Below, in pieces: positions 24,482 through 34,883 of a DNA stretch of 64,000 nt. A model generated the notes under the pieces. That model searched no databases. It was not told the origin of the DNA and saw only the letters and a program-made list of their open reading frames with translations. Positions within the stretch are counted from its first letter, which is position 1. Each line of letters begins with the position of its first letter. Source of the stretch: Variovorax sp. Root473 (GTDB lineage: Bacteria; Pseudomonadota; Gammaproteobacteria; Burkholderiales; Burkholderiaceae_C); contig NZ_LMEV01000017.1 of the NCBI RefSeq assembly GCF_001426505.1, positions 1,064,691 through 1,128,690 on the forward strand, read 5' to 3'. The translations under genes were made by a program, and so were the position numbers.

Positions 24482-24545
24482 AAAAGCTTTTTAGAGTCCG
24501 TTCGAGCCCCGAAAGGGACTACTTCTTACTTCTCAAGGAAGCTTT

Positions 24546-25580
24546 ATGAAAACGACGTTCAAATTTGCAACCGCCGGCCTCGTGACCGCGCTGTTCTCCC
24601 TTCCCGCCCTTTCCCAAGACGTGACCGGCGCCGGCGCCAGTTTCCCGGCACCGCTGTACGCCAAGTGGGCGTCCGACTTCAACAAGGCCACCGGCGTCAA
24701 GATCAACTACCAGTCGGTCGGTTCGGGCGCTGGCCTGAAGCAGATCGAAGCCAAGACCGTCGACTTCGGCGCCTCGGACGCTCCCCTGAAGGACGAAGAG
24801 CTGCAAGCCAAGGGCCTGATGCAGTTCCCCACCGTCATCGGCGGCGTGATCCCCGTGGTGAACATTTCCGGCATCAAGCCGGGTGAACTGAAGCTCAACG
24901 GCCAGGTGCTGGGCGACATCTACCTGGGCAAGATCACCAAGTGGAACGACCCCGCCATCAAGGCTCTGAACGCCTCGCTGGCCCTGCCTGACGCCGCCAT
25001 CGCCCCGGTTCGCCGCGCCGACGGCTCCGGCACCAGCTTCCTGTTCACCAACTACCTGAGCAAGGTCAACGCCGAGTGGAAGTCGAAGGTCGGCGAAGGC
25101 ACGGCCGTGAACTGGCCCACCGGCGCGGGTGGCAAGGGCAACGAAGGCGTCGCCGCTTTCGTGAACCGCCTGCCCAACTCGATCGGCTACGTCGAGTACG
25201 CCTACGTCAAGCAGAACAAGATGACCTACGCGCAACTGCAGAACGCAGCCGGCTCGTTCGTCTCGCCCGAGGACACCGCCTTCAAGGCTGCTGCCGCCGG
25301 TGCCGACTGGAGCAAGAGCTTCTACCAGGTGCTGACCAACCAGGCCGGCAAGGATTCCTGGCCCATCACCGGCGCCACCTTCATCCTGATGCACAAGGTG
25401 CAGGACAAGCCCGCCAACGCCACCACCGTGCTGAAGTTCTTCGACTGGGCCTACAAGGGCGGCGACAAGACGGCCGACGAACTCGACTACGTGCCGATGC
25501 CCGATGCCGTGAAGGCCACCATCGCCAAGGCATGGGGTGAAGTGAAGGACGCATCGGGCAAGCCGGTCGCGTTCAAGTAA
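24546..25580 (+). CDS. pstS: Phosphate ABC transporter substrate-binding protein
   Basis: A 344-residue periplasmic protein. A signal peptide ends at SLPALSQ; the mature start [16 protein letters not shown] is the PstS signature. Phosphate-contact motifs include [17 protein letters not shown] and [19 protein letters not shown]. It captures inorganic phosphate for PstCAB. A good AAGGAAG precedes the ATG. First gene of pstSCAB-phoU-phoBR behind a Pho box. It is richer in preferred codons than its neighbours, as expected for an abundant binding protein. Confidence 0.97.
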   Translation: MKTTFKFATAGLVTALFSLPALSQDVTGAGASFPAPLYAKWASDFNKATGVKINYQSVGSGAGLKQIEAKTVDFGASDAPLKDEELQAKGLMQFPTVIGGVIPVVNISGIKPGELKLNGQVLGDIYLGKITKWNDPAIKALNASLALPDAAIAPVRRADGSGTSFLFTNYLSKVNAEWKSKVGEGTAVNWPTGAGGKGNEGVAAFVNRLPNSIGYVEYAYVKQNKMTYAQLQNAAGSFVSPEDTAFKAAAAGADWSKSFYQVLTNQAGKDSWPITGATFILMHKVQDKPANATTVLKFFDWAYKGGDKTADELDYVPMPDAVKATIAKAWGEVKDASGKPVAFK

Positions 25581-25623
25581 GCAAAGAAGCAACCCTTCAT
25601 CCACCCTCCAGGACGGCGCGCCC

Positions 25624-26709
25624 ATGAGCAACTCTTCGCTCCAGGACGCGCCGCTTTCGTCTTTGCCGGAGCGACCCGTGTCATCCACCTTCCCCGCTGC
25701 TGCCGCTTCTCTCGACCTCGCGGCCGAGCGCGCGCGCACCTCTGCCGCTCCTCCGCCGCCCGTGAAGGCGCCCCGTTCCGGCCCCATGGCCGACCGAATC
25801 TTCGGCTGGGCCGCCAAGGGCGCCGCGCTGCTGACGCTCGCGATGCTGATCGGCATCCTGCTGTCGCTGGTCGTCGGTGCCTGGCCTGCCATTTCGAAGT
25901 ACGGCCTCGGCTTCCTCACGAGCAGCGTGTGGGACCCGGTGAAGGACGAGTACGGCGGCCTCGTGATGATCTACGGCACGCTGGCCACCTCGTTCATCGC
26001 ACTGGTGATCGCCGTGCCGGTGAGCTTCGGCATTGCGCTGTTCCTGACCGAACTCTCGCCCAACTGGCTCAAGCGCCCGCTGGGCACCGCCATTGAACTG
26101 CTGGCTGCCGTGCCGTCCATCGTGTACGGCATGTGGGGCCTGCTGGTCTTCGGCCCCATTCTTTCGACCTGGGTGCAGCAGCCGCTGCAAAAGCTGCTGG
26201 CCGGCGTGCCGTACCTCGGCGCGCTGGTGTCCGGCCCGCCCGTGGGCATCGGCATCCTGTCGGCCGGGATCATCCTGGCGATCATGATCATTCCGTTCAT
26301 CGCCTCGGTGATGCGCGACGTGTTCGAGGTGACGCCCGCGCTGCTCAAGGAGTCCGCCTACGGCCTGGGCTCCACCACCTGGGAAGTCGTCTCCAAGGTC
26401 GTGCTGCCCTACACCAAGGCCGGCGTGATCGGCGGCATCATGCTCGGCCTCGGCCGCGCACTGGGCGAAACCATGGCCGTCACGTTCGTGATCGGCAACA
26501 TGAACCAGCTCAACTCCCTGTCGGTGTTCGAGGCTGCCAACAGCATCACCTCGGCGCTGGCCAATGAATTCGCCGAAGCCGGCGCGGGCCTGCATCAGGC
26601 CGCGCTGATGTACCTCGGCCTCGTGCTGTTCTTCATCACTTTCGTCGTGCTGTCGCTCTCGAAGATGCTGCTGGCCCAGATGAAGAAGAGCGAAGGAACC
26701 AAATCGTGA
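25624..26709 (+). CDS. pstC: Phosphate ABC transporter permease PstC
   Basis: A 361-residue inner-membrane permease. After an unusually long, Pro/Ala-rich cytoplasmic N-terminus (about 60 residues) there are six membrane helices. The permease EAA loop reads [30 protein letters not shown]. It forms the channel with PstA. Its stop overlaps the GTG start of pstA, implying translational coupling. Confidence 0.96.
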   Translation: MSNSSLQDAPLSSLPERPVSSTFPAAAASLDLAAERARTSAAPPPPVKAPRSGPMADRIFGWAAKGAALLTLAMLIGILLSLVVGAWPAISKYGLGFLTSSVWDPVKDEYGGLVMIYGTLATSFIALVIAVPVSFGIALFLTELSPNWLKRPLGTAIELLAAVPSIVYGMWGLLVFGPILSTWVQQPLQKLLAGVPYLGALVSGPPVGIGILSAGIILAIMIIPFIASVMRDVFEVTPALLKESAYGLGSTTWEVVSKVVLPYTKAGVIGGIMLGLGRALGETMAVTFVIGNMNQLNSLSVFEAANSITSALANEFAEAGAGLHQAALMYLGLVLFFITFVVLSLSKMLLAQMKKSEGTKS

Positions 26710-27590
26710 GCACCGCGCAAAACCTGATCAACGCCAAGACCCTGGCCGAGACGCGCCAGGCGAAGTTCGCCGCGCGCAACCGCGTCAACAAGATCGCGCT
26801 CGCGCTGTCGCTCGCCGCGATGGCGTTCGGCGTGTTCTGGCTGGTGTGGATCCTCTGGGAAACGCTGCGCCAGGGCGTGGGCGGCCTGGCGCTGGCCACC
26901 TTCACCGAGATGACGCCGCCGCCGAACGAGGCGGGCGGCATTGCCAACGCGATCTTCGGTTCGTTCGTGATGGTGATGCTGGCGACCTTCGTGGGCACGC
27001 CCATCGGCATCATGGCCGGCATCTACCTGGCCGAGTACAACCCCAAGGGCCTGCTGGCCTCGATCACGCGCTTCGTCAACGACATCCTGCTGTCGGCGCC
27101 CTCGATCGTGATCGGCCTGTTCGTCTACGCGGTGGTGGTGGCCTACTTCAAGACCTTCTCGGGCCTGGCCGGCGCCTTGTCGCTGGCACTCATCGTGATT
27201 CCGGTGGTGATCCGCACCACCGAGAACATGCTGCAGCTCGTGCCGCCGGGCCTGCGTGAAGCGGCCTACGCGCTGGGCACGCCGAAGTGGAAGGTCATCC
27301 TGAGCATCACGCTGCGCGCCGCGCGCGCCGGTGTGGTCACGGGCATCCTGCTGGCCGTGGCGCGCATCGCGGGCGAGACCGCGCCGCTGCTCTTCACCGC
27401 GCTGAACAACCAGTTCTGGACCGCCGACGTGAGCCAGCCGATGGCCAGCCTGCCGGTCACGATCTTCAAGTTCGCGATGAGCCCGTACGAGAACTGGCAA
27501 CAGCTGGCATGGGCCGGCGTGTTCCTGATCACCGTCGCCGTGCTTGCCCTCAACATCCTGGCGCGCGTGCTGACGCGCAACAAACACTAA
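26706..27590 (+). CDS. pstA: Phosphate ABC transporter permease PstA
   Basis: A 294-residue permease with six membrane helices and the EAA loop [30 protein letters not shown]. It starts with GTG inside the pstC stop (GTGA overlap). It pairs with PstC. pstB begins 17 bp after the stop. Confidence 0.96.
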   Translation: MSTAQNLINAKTLAETRQAKFAARNRVNKIALALSLAAMAFGVFWLVWILWETLRQGVGGLALATFTEMTPPPNEAGGIANAIFGSFVMVMLATFVGTPIGIMAGIYLAEYNPKGLLASITRFVNDILLSAPSIVIGLFVYAVVVAYFKTFSGLAGALSLALIVIPVVIRTTENMLQLVPPGLREAAYALGTPKWKVILSITLRAARAGVVTGILLAVARIAGETAPLLFTALNNQFWTADVSQPMASLPVTIFKFAMSPYENWQQLAWAGVFLITVAVLALNILARVLTRNKH

Positions 27591-27607
27591 ATCAAGAAGG
27601 CGCCCAC

Positions 27608-28393
27608 ATGCCAAACACCGTCGCACAACAACAACCGTCGCGCTCGAAGATTTCGGTCAAGGACCTGAACTTCTACTACGGCAAGTTCCACGCGCTCAAG
27701 GGCATCAACCTGGAGATTCCCGAGAACAAGGTCACGGCCTTCATCGGCCCGTCGGGCTGCGGCAAGTCGACTCTGCTGCGCACCTTCAACCGCATGTTCG
27801 AGCTGTATCCCGAGCAGCGCGCCGAAGGCACCATTGCGCTGGACGGCGAGAACCTGCTCACGTCGAAGCAGGACGTGGCGCTGATCCGCGCCAAGGTCGG
27901 CATGGTGTTCCAGAAGCCCACGCCGTTCCCGATGTCGATCTACGACAACATCGCCTTCGGCGTGAAGCTGTTCGAGAACCTCTCGGCCAGCGAGATGGAT
28001 GACCGCGTCGAGTGGGCCCTGAAGAAGGCGGCCCTGTGGACCGAAGTGCGCGACAAGCTGCAGCAAAGCGGTTCGGGCCTGTCGGGTGGCCAGCAGCAGC
28101 GCCTGTGCATTGCACGCGGCATCGCGATCAAGCCGGAAGTGCTGCTGCTCGACGAGCCGTGTTCCGCCCTGGACCCGATCTCGACCGCAAAGATCGAAGA
28201 GTTGATTGCCGAGCTGAAAAACGAGTACACCGTGGTCATCGTGACCCACAACATGCAGCAGGCCGCCCGCTGCAGCGACTACACCGCCTACATGTACCTG
28301 GGCGACCTGATCGAGTTCGGCGCCACCGAACAGATGTTCTTCAAGCCGCAGCGCAAGGAGACCGAGGACTACATCACCGGCCGCTTCGGTTGA
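27608..28393 (+). CDS. pstB: Phosphate ABC transporter ATPase PstB
   Basis: A 261-residue ABC ATPase. Walker [11 protein letters not shown]-loop [15 protein letters not shown], signature [13 protein letters not shown], Walker [13 protein letters not shown] and switch histidine in [10 protein letters not shown] are all intact. It powers PstCA and, with PhoU, takes part in signalling to PhoR. The start lies downstream of an AGAAGG. Confidence 0.97.
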   Translation: MPNTVAQQQPSRSKISVKDLNFYYGKFHALKGINLEIPENKVTAFIGPSGCGKSTLLRTFNRMFELYPEQRAEGTIALDGENLLTSKQDVALIRAKVGMVFQKPTPFPMSIYDNIAFGVKLFENLSASEMDDRVEWALKKAALWTEVRDKLQQSGSGLSGGQQQRLCIARGIAIKPEVLLLDEPCSALDPISTAKIEELIAELKNEYTVVIVTHNMQQAARCSDYTAYMYLGDLIEFGATEQMFFKPQRKETEDYITGRFG

Positions 28394-28413
28394 GTTGAGT
28401 CAAAGGAAACACC

Positions 28414-29115
28414 ATGACCGAGAAACACCTTTCCAGCCAGTTCGACAGCGAACTCAACGGCGTCTCGTCGCGCGTGATGGAGCTCGGCGGCATGGTCGAG
28501 TCGCAGATCCACCAGGCCGTGTACGCCCTGCTGCAGTTCGACGCCGAAGCCGCCGACCGCGTGATGGAGACCGAGCACCGCGTCAACGCGATGGAGATCG
28601 AGATCGACCGCGAGCTGTCGTCGATCATCGCCCGGCGCCAGCCCACGGCACGCGACCTGCGCCTGCTCATCGCCATCAGCAAGACCACCGCCAACCTGGA
28701 GCGCGTGGGCGACGAGGCCAACAAGATCGCGCGCATGGTCAAGTCGATCATCGAAAGCGGATCGGCCCGCCAGCTGCCCACCACCGAGCTGCGCATTGCC
28801 GCCGACCTGGCCTCGAACCTGCTGCGCACCGCGCTGGACGCCTTCGCGCGCCTGGATACGGGCGCCGCGCTGTCGATCCTGAAAGACGACGACCTCATCG
28901 ACAAGGAGTTCGACGGCTTCGTGCGCAAGCTGGTCACCTACATGATGGAAGACCCGCGCACCATCTCCGCCAGCCTGGACCTGCTGTTCCTGGCCAAGGC
29001 CATCGAACGCATCGGCGACCACGCCAAGAACATCGCCGAGTTCATCATCTACATCGTCAAGGGCGCCGATGTGCGGCACACTTCGATGGAGGAAATCGAG
29101 TCGGCATTGCAGTGA
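28414..29115 (+). CDS. phoU: Phosphate signalling protein PhoU
   Basis: A 233-residue all-helical protein with two PhoU repeats. The metal-binding acidic motifs are visible: ERVGDEANKIARM in repeat 1 and ERIGDHAKNIAEFIIY in repeat 2. PhoU links PstSCAB to PhoR and keeps the regulon silent when phosphate is plentiful. It follows pstB by 20 bp. Confidence 0.97.
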   Translation: MTEKHLSSQFDSELNGVSSRVMELGGMVESQIHQAVYALLQFDAEAADRVMETEHRVNAMEIEIDRELSSIIARRQPTARDLRLLIAISKTTANLERVGDEANKIARMVKSIIESGSARQLPTTELRIAADLASNLLRTALDAFARLDTGAALSILKDDDLIDKEFDGFVRKLVTYMMEDPRTISASLDLLFLAKAIERIGDHAKNIAEFIIYIVKGADVRHTSMEEIESALQ

Positions 29116-29146
29116 CGACCGTCGCCGCAAAGACTCCCCATAACGC

Positions 29147-29839
29147 ATGAAGAAACCAAGAGTCCTGATCGTCGAAGACGAATCCTCGATCGCCGAGCTG
29201 ATCGCCGTCAATCTGCGCCACAACGGCTTCGAGCCGATCTGGTCCGAGGACGGCGCCGCTGCCCAGCGCGAAATCGACGCCTTCCTGCCGGACCTGATCC
29301 TGCTCGACTGGATGCTGCCGGGCCAGAGCGGCCTGCAGCTCGCGCGCCAATGGCGCAAGGACCCGCGCACCAAGGCCATCCCGATCCTGATGCTGACGGC
29401 GCGCGGCGACGAGCCCGATAAGGTCGCCGGGCTGGATGCCGGCGCCGACGACTACATCACCAAGCCGTTCTCCACCCAGGAAATGCTGGCGCGCATCCGC
29501 GCCGTGCTGCGCCGCCGTGCGCCCGAGGTGGTGACCGAGCGCGTCGAGATCGGCGAGCTGGCGCTCGATACCTCCACCCACCGCGTGACGTGGCAGGGCG
29601 CGGCGCTGAAGGTCGGTCCGACCGAGTTCAAGCTGCTGGCCTACCTGATGCAGCATGCCGAGCGCGTGCACAGCCGCGCCCAGCTGCTCGACAAGGTGTG
29701 GGGCGACCACGTCTACATCGAGGAGCGCACGGTCGACGTGCACGTCAAGCGCCTGCGCGAGTCGCTGGGTGCGGCTGCGCCCATGGTGGAAACCGTGCGC
29801 GGCGCGGGCTACCGGCTGACGGCCCAAGTCACGGTGTGA
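29147..29839 (+). CDS. phoB: Phosphate regulon response regulator PhoB
   Basis: A 230-residue OmpR-type regulator. The receiver domain has D11, the phospho-acceptor D54 (LLDWMLPG, same number as E. coli) and the KPF lysine; the winged helix covers about 130-228 (VDVHVKRLRESLG recognition helix, ETVRGAGYRL). It should bind the CTGTCAT-type boxes seen before olsB, ppk1, ppx and pstS. It follows phoU by 31 bp. Confidence 0.96.
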   Translation: MKKPRVLIVEDESSIAELIAVNLRHNGFEPIWSEDGAAAQREIDAFLPDLILLDWMLPGQSGLQLARQWRKDPRTKAIPILMLTARGDEPDKVAGLDAGADDYITKPFSTQEMLARIRAVLRRRAPEVVTERVEIGELALDTSTHRVTWQGAALKVGPTEFKLLAYLMQHAERVHSRAQLLDKVWGDHVYIEERTVDVHVKRLRESLGAAAPMVETVRGAGYRLTAQVTV

Positions 29840-29883
29840 GCAGCGCCGTGAGCCTCGGCGGCGGGCGCGGATAATCGCCCGCC

Positions 29884-31224
29884 ATGCCTTTTCGTATTGC
29901 TACTTTTTTAATAGCGTCCCTCGCAATCGCGGTGGGCGCTGTCGGCCTTTTCGGCTGGAAGTACGGTTGGCTGGGCGCCTGGCTGGGCGCGGTGCTCTGG
30001 CTGGGCTTTGATGCCTGGCGCGCCGAACGCCTGCTGCGCGTGCTGCGCAACGACGCGGCCGGGCTGCCCTCGCGGGGGCCGGGCGTGTGGGGCGAGCTCT
30101 CGGAGCGCATCCGCAAGCTGCTGCGCGAGCGTGAACAGCAGACCCGGCAGGCCGAAGACCGGCTGCAGGAGTTCCTGGCCGCCATCCAGGCTTCGCCCAA
30201 CGGCGTGGTGCTGCTCGACGAGCAGGGCCGCATCGAGTGGTGCAACCAGACGGCGGCGGGGCAATTCGGCATCGACGCCGAGCGCGACCTGCTGCAGCAC
30301 CTGGCAAATCTGGTGCGCGACCCGTCCTTCGTGGCCTACCTGGCCTCATGGAACTACAGCCGTGACGTGGTCATCGACGCGCCGGGCCCCGTGCATGCGC
30401 AGCATCGCGGCCATCCGGTGCGGTTGTCGGTGCAGGTGCACCCGTACGCCGGCAACCGGCGCATGCTGCTCACGCGCGACATCACGGCGCTGGAGCAGGC
30501 CGAGGCGATGCGGCGCGACTTCGTGGCCAACGTGTCGCACGAGATCCGCACGCCGCTCACGGTGCTGGCCGGCTTTGTCGAAACGCTGCAGAACCTGCCG
30601 CTCGATGTCGACGAGCGCACGCGCTACCTGTCGCTGATGGGGCAGCAGTCGCACCGCATGGAAACGCTGGTGAACGACCTGCTGACGCTGTCGCGGCTGG
30701 AAGGCAGCGCGGCACCCTCGGGCAACCAGTGGGTGCGCATGCGCGCGCTGCTGGCGCAATGTGAAGACGAAGGGCGCGGGCTGTCGGGCCGGCTCACGCC
30801 GCAGGGGCACAAGCTCACGTTCACGTCGGAGGCCGAGTCCGAGTTGTCGGGCGCGCCGACCGAACTGCAGAGCGCGATGTCGAACCTCGTGACCAACGCC
30901 ATCCGCTACACGCCCGGCGGTGGCGAGGTGGCCGTGACATGGCGGGTGCTGCCCGACGGGCGCGGTGAATACGCCGTGCGCGACACGGGCCCGGGCATTG
31001 CCGCCGAGCACATCCCGCGGCTCACCGAGCGCTTCTATCGCATCGACCGCAGCCGTTCACGCGAGACCGGCGGCACCGGGCTCGGGCTGGCGATCGTGAA
31101 GCACATCGCGCAGCGCCACGGGGCGGAGTTGCGCATCGAGAGCACGGTCGGCAAGGGCAGCCGTTTTGCGTTGCTGTTCCCGGCGACGCGGGTGCGCGAA
31201 GCGCGCGTGATGGCCAGCAAGTAA
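29884..31224 (+). CDS. phoR: Phosphate regulon sensor kinase PhoR
   Basis: A 446-residue kinase with two N-terminal membrane segments (residues 3-45), a PAS domain (about 95-200), the H-box FVANVSHEIRTPLTVLAGF with H219, and an HATPase region (N box SNLVTNAIRYTP, G1 DTGPGIAAEH, G2 GTGLGLAIVKH). It phosphorylates PhoB and is controlled by PstB/PhoU rather than by a large periplasmic sensor. It ends the phosphate block and converges on the MATE gene. Confidence 0.96.
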   Translation: MPFRIATFLIASLAIAVGAVGLFGWKYGWLGAWLGAVLWLGFDAWRAERLLRVLRNDAAGLPSRGPGVWGELSERIRKLLREREQQTRQAEDRLQEFLAAIQASPNGVVLLDEQGRIEWCNQTAAGQFGIDAERDLLQHLANLVRDPSFVAYLASWNYSRDVVIDAPGPVHAQHRGHPVRLSVQVHPYAGNRRMLLTRDITALEQAEAMRRDFVANVSHEIRTPLTVLAGFVETLQNLPLDVDERTRYLSLMGQQSHRMETLVNDLLTLSRLEGSAAPSGNQWVRMRALLAQCEDEGRGLSGRLTPQGHKLTFTSEAESELSGAPTELQSAMSNLVTNAIRYTPGGGEVAVTWRVLPDGRGEYAVRDTGPGIAAEHIPRLTERFYRIDRSRSRETGGTGLGLAIVKHIAQRHGAELRIESTVGKGSRFALLFPATRVREARVMASK

Positions 31225-31242
31225 GCAGGCAGCCGCTGGCGC

Positions 31243-32601
31243 TCAGTGCGCCCGCGCTTTCATCGTCCAGCGCAGCAGCGCGACGAACAGCAATGCGGTG
31301 AGCGCCAGCGCGGCGGCGCTCATGAGCCAGAAGGCCAGCGGCGACTGCATGGCGGGCCACGGCCCCAGGCCGCGGTAGGCCAGCAGGTAGCTGCCGCCCA
31401 GGCCCATGCCCCAGAGCATCGCGCAGTAGATGACCAGCGGCGCCAGCGTCACGCGGTAGCAGCGCAGCACGAAGACGCACAGCGTCTGAAAGGCATCGGC
31501 GACGTGGTAGATCGCCACCGTGACCAGCAGCGCCGCGGCCATCGCGATCACGGCGGGGTTGTCGGAGTACACGTTGGCGAGCTGCGTGCGGAACGCGGCC
31601 ATGGCGCCGGCGTACAGCAGCGCGAACAGCGCCGTGAGTTCGAAGCCCAGTCGGCAGGCATGGCGCGCCCGGGCAGTGTCGCCGGCGCCGAGCCAGAAGC
31701 TCACACGGGCACTGGTCGCGATGGCGAGCGACAGCGGCGTCATGTAGGCCACGGCCAGCAGGTTCGAGGCGATCTGGTGCGCCGCCGCCGCAGTGGTTCC
31801 CAGGCGCGCGATGAAGAGCGCCATCAGCGTGAACGACGTCACTTCGACCAGCACCGCGAGGCCGCCGGGCACGCCCAGCCGCGCGAACAGGCGGATCTGG
31901 CGCCAGTCGGGCGCTTCGATGCGCTCCCACAGCTGGTAACCACGGTAGAACGCGCCGTGGCGCAGCAGCCAGATTGCACAGCCGAGCATGGCCCAGTTCA
32001 CGCACAGCGTGGCCCAGGCGCAGCCCACCAGCCCCATCGCCGGCAGGCCGGCACCGCCGAAGGTGAACCAGACCGACAGCGGCAGCTTCACGAGCAGCGA
32101 GGCCAGCTGCAGCCAGGTCACGAGCTTGGGCTTGCCCAGGCTCTGGTTCAGCGTGCTGAAAAGGCGAAAGAGCAGGGCGGGCGCCAACGCAAAGGCCAGC
32201 ACCGCGAGGTAGGCCTCGACCTCGCCGCGCATGTCGGCGGGCACCTGGGTCCAGCGCAGCGCGGCGCCGGGAAGCAGCAGCACGGTCATGCCGACCACCA
32301 CGGCGATGGCTGCGAGGTAGAGCGACTGGCGCACCGAGCGGCCGATTTCGCTGCCCCGGTTGGCGCCGTGCAGTTCGGCCCACACCGGCAGCAGCGCCTG
32401 CAGCACCCCCATGAGTGAGACATACACGCTGACGAAAATCGCGGCACCCACTGACAGCGCAGCCAGCGCGCTTTCGGAATAGCGGCCCGCGATGATGGTG
32501 TCGGCCACGCCGAAGGCCATCACGGCCAGCTGGCCGATCAACACCGTGCCGGCGTGCCGTGCGATGAGTCCGCGTTCGCTCCCGTGCGTGCTGCTGCTCA
32601 C
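31243..32601 (-). CDS. MATE-family efflux transporter
   Basis: A 452-residue membrane protein with twelve hydrophobic segments in two related halves. FGVADTIIAGRYSESALAALSVGAAIF in the first half and GVPGGLAVLVEVTSFTLMALF in the second are characteristic of MATE exporters. It probably expels cationic drugs or metabolites with Na+ or H+. The stop of the upstream membrane protein lies only 3 bp before its start, so both form one transcript. Confidence 0.92.
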   Translation of the reverse strand: MSSSTHGSERGLIARHAGTVLIGQLAVMAFGVADTIIAGRYSESALAALSVGAAIFVSVYVSLMGVLQALLPVWAELHGANRGSEIGRSVRQSLYLAAIAVVVGMTVLLLPGAALRWTQVPADMRGEVEAYLAVLAFALAPALLFRLFSTLNQSLGKPKLVTWLQLASLLVKLPLSVWFTFGGAGLPAMGLVGCAWATLCVNWAMLGCAIWLLRHGAFYRGYQLWERIEAPDWRQIRLFARLGVPGGLAVLVEVTSFTLMALFIARLGTTAAAAHQIASNLLAVAYMTPLSLAIATSARVSFWLGAGDTARARHACRLGFELTALFALLYAGAMAAFRTQLANVYSDNPAVIAMAAALLVTVAIYHVADAFQTLCVFVLRCYRVTLAPLVIYCAMLWGMGLGGSYLLAYRGLGPWPAMQSPLAFWLMSAAALALTALLFVALLRWTMKARAH

Positions 32602-32604
32602 GGG

Positions 32605-34332
32605 TCAGCGCACGATCTTTTCGTAGAGCAGCAGATCGTCCGCGGGACTGCTGGGGCGGCGCAGGGTGCCGCTGAAGCGCCATTGGTCCATCGGGATGAT
32701 GGTGTGCAGCCGCTCGATGGTGTCGGGGCTCACGAGCAGCCACGGGCAGTTGTTGCCCAGCAGCATCGGCTGCAGGTTGAGGTTGCCGTGGTGGCGCAGC
32801 GCCGCGATGTGCGGGCGGCTCAGCGCCAGTTCGGCCACGCAGCGCGGATGGCCGATGCGCTCGGTCACGGCGCGCACCTGCGGGATGTAGCTGCGCGCGT
32901 AGTCGATGGGCGGCAGCCAGAGCGTCATCAGCAGCATCCAGCACAGGGCCGTGCCGCCGGCCGGCAGCACCAGCGTCTTCCAGAGCGCGGCGCGGTGGCG
33001 CCCGGTGCGCCAGCGCACCAGCCAGCACCAGGCCAGCGTGGCGGCCAGGGCGAGCACGAAGGCGACCGGCGAGAACTCGGCCACGAAGCCCGGCACCAGC
33101 CGCGCGACGCTGGCGGCGGCCTTGCGTGGCGCGCCGGTCAGCATGGCGATCCAGTACATCCAGCCGAGCACGGCCAGGCCGCTGAAGAACAGCACGTTGA
33201 ACCAGTCGATCAGCGCCGCCGCGCTGCGACGAAAGGTCGGCAACGCAAAGGCCGCCAGCGTGGCGAAGGCGGGCAGGGCCAGCAGCAGCGAACGGTCGGA
33301 GAAGTCGGTGGTCCAGGTGGCGGCCAGCGGCACCAGCGCAAACCACAGCGGCAGCGCGACGTGGCGCTCGAGCCACTGGCGGCGCCAGCGCCAGAGCGTC
33401 CAGAGCGCGAGCGGCCAGACCGGCCAGGTGAACCAGAGCAGCAACTTGGCCTGGCTGCGCACGTCGGACAGCAGCGAGTTGCCCAGCGTGATCTTCCATT
33501 GCGCCAGGCCCAGGCCGAGGACCAGCGCCGCGGCCAGCACGGTGATGCCGACCATCGTCAGCAGGGCGCCGAAAGAAAAACCGGGGCTCTCGCCGTCGCT
33601 GAAGCCTTCCGCTGCACGGATGGCGCGCTGGTGGCGCTCGTAGGCCATGTACACGGCGCTGCCGATCGCCAGTGCAAGGCCGACCGTCGGCCCGCCGCTC
33701 AGCGTCATGCCCAGGGTGCCGACCACGAGCGCGATCACCGGGCCGACGCGGCGGTACGGCAGTGCGGCCACGCCGTAGAACAGGTGCGAGGCGAAGTACA
33801 GCTGCGCCAGCGCGGGCGTGGTTTCATGGCCAAGCTGGGCCAGGCCGAGCGAGGCGATCAGCGCCAGCAGGCCGCCGTCCGCGATGGCACGGGCGTAGTC
33901 GGTGGGACGCGCCTCGCCGCCGAAGGCAAAGGCCACGGGCTGGGCGCGTGGCGTGCGGGCGAGGTAATAGACGGCGTACCAGGTCGCAGTGAAGGTGCCC
34001 CACAGCATCAGCGCGAACACGAAGCGCACGGCCAGGTCGGGGTTGACCCACGACGGGGCGAGCTGGATCGCCCAGGCGCCGATCCAGTAGGGGATCAGCG
34101 CGGGGGTCTCGGGGCGCATGCCCAGCAGCAGCGGGTCGAACCAGCGGGCGAGACCCTCGGTGCTGCGGGCCAGTTCGGCCATGTAGCCGAAGGCCGTGAT
34201 GTCGGCGCTCTTCCAGGGCCCCCGGCCGAGCAGGCCCGGCAGCAGGTAGGCCGCGCACAACAGCAGCAACGCGACGCGCGGTAGCCGGCGTACGGCATTC
34301 TGGGCAACGATCGCGGGGGTCGGCTGGTTCAA
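32605..34332 (-). CDS. GT-C-like (ArnT/PMT type) membrane protein
   Basis: A 575-residue integral membrane protein with about twelve segments. The early loop GRGPWKSADITAFGYMAEL with acidic residue followed by LLLGMRPETPALIPYWIGAW fits the GT-C fold of ArnT/PMT lipid-linked sugar transferases. A C-terminal soluble part (about 480-575) has one cysteine pair (HPRCVAEL, GNNCPWLL). Donor and acceptor are unknown. It is transcribed with the MATE gene, 3 bp apart. Confidence 0.75.
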   Translation of the reverse strand: MNQPTPAIVAQNAVRRLPRVALLLLCAAYLLPGLLGRGPWKSADITAFGYMAELARSTEGLARWFDPLLLGMRPETPALIPYWIGAWAIQLAPSWVNPDLAVRFVFALMLWGTFTATWYAVYYLARTPRAQPVAFAFGGEARPTDYARAIADGGLLALIASLGLAQLGHETTPALAQLYFASHLFYGVAALPYRRVGPVIALVVGTLGMTLSGGPTVGLALAIGSAVYMAYERHQRAIRAAEGFSDGESPGFSFGALLTMVGITVLAAALVLGLGLAQWKITLGNSLLSDVRSQAKLLLWFTWPVWPLALWTLWRWRRQWLERHVALPLWFALVPLAATWTTDFSDRSLLLALPAFATLAAFALPTFRRSAAALIDWFNVLFFSGLAVLGWMYWIAMLTGAPRKAAASVARLVPGFVAEFSPVAFVLALAATLAWCWLVRWRTGRHRAALWKTLVLPAGGTALCWMLLMTLWLPPIDYARSYIPQVRAVTERIGHPRCVAELALSRPHIAALRHHGNLNLQPMLLGNNCPWLLVSPDTIERLHTIIPMDQWRFSGTLRRPSSPADDLLLYEKIVR

Positions 34333-34365
34333 GGGTGAGGCGGAAGAAGCGAGAGGGTGATTGGA

Positions 34366-34400
34366 AAGAAAAAGGGCAGCGCGGTAAACCGGGCTGCCCT
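34366..34400 (-). terminator. Intrinsic terminator of rpmE2
   Basis: Arms AGGGCAGC (34373-34380) and GCTGCCCT (34393-34400); read on the minus strand the stem is followed by TTTTCTTT. It lies 22 bases past the rpmE2 stop. Confidence 0.85.
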
Positions 34401-34422
34401 CGACGCCAGAGCGCGTGCCTGA

Positions 34423-34683
34423 TTACTTGGCAGCGGTCTTGCCGAAACGGTTGCGGAACTTCTCGACGCGACCGCCCATGTTGTCCACCGACTTTTGCGT
34501 GCCGGTGTAGAAGGGGTGCGATTCGCTGGTGGTGTCGAGCTTGAACAGGGGCAGCTCGCGGCCGTCGTCGGTCTTGCCCATTTCCTTGGTGTTCGCGCAC
34601 GAACGGGTCACGAACTTGAAGCCGTTCGACATGTCGACGAACAGAACTTCGCGGTAATTCGGGTGGATGCCTTCTTTTGCCAT
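34423..34683 (-). CDS. rpmE2: 50S ribosomal protein L31 type B
   Basis: An 86-residue L31 of the zinc-independent (C-minus) type: [32 protein letters not shown], then [27 protein letters not shown]. The four zinc-ligand cysteines of type A L31 are absent; only one cysteine remains. In bacteria with two forms, this one replaces the zinc form under zinc shortage; here no second copy is in view, and no Zur site is evident upstream, so it may be the only L31. It has its own terminator. Confidence 0.95.
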   Translation of the reverse strand: MAKEGIHPNYREVLFVDMSNGFKFVTRSCANTKEMGKTDDGRELPLFKLDTTSESHPFYTGTQKSVDNMGGRVEKFRNRFGKTAAK

Positions 34684-34883
34684 GGTGTTTCCTTTTGCGC
34701 TGTTGGAATCAATGCGCGGTCGATGCGAGAGCCACCAGCGTGCCAGCAATCTGGCGCGCCGCCCTGAGGCCTTTGACGTGAAGTATGAGGGCCAAGGAAG
34801 CCGGGCGACGTGCCCAGCCGCACTTTTCGCGGAGCCCATGATTATCGCATACTGCCCCAATTGCGAGCAAACCGGGCCCTCCC

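Noticed and set aside
34684-34883. Zur operator before rpmE2
   Set aside because: Type-B L31 genes are often zinc-regulated, but no AT-rich palindrome of the Zur type is present here.
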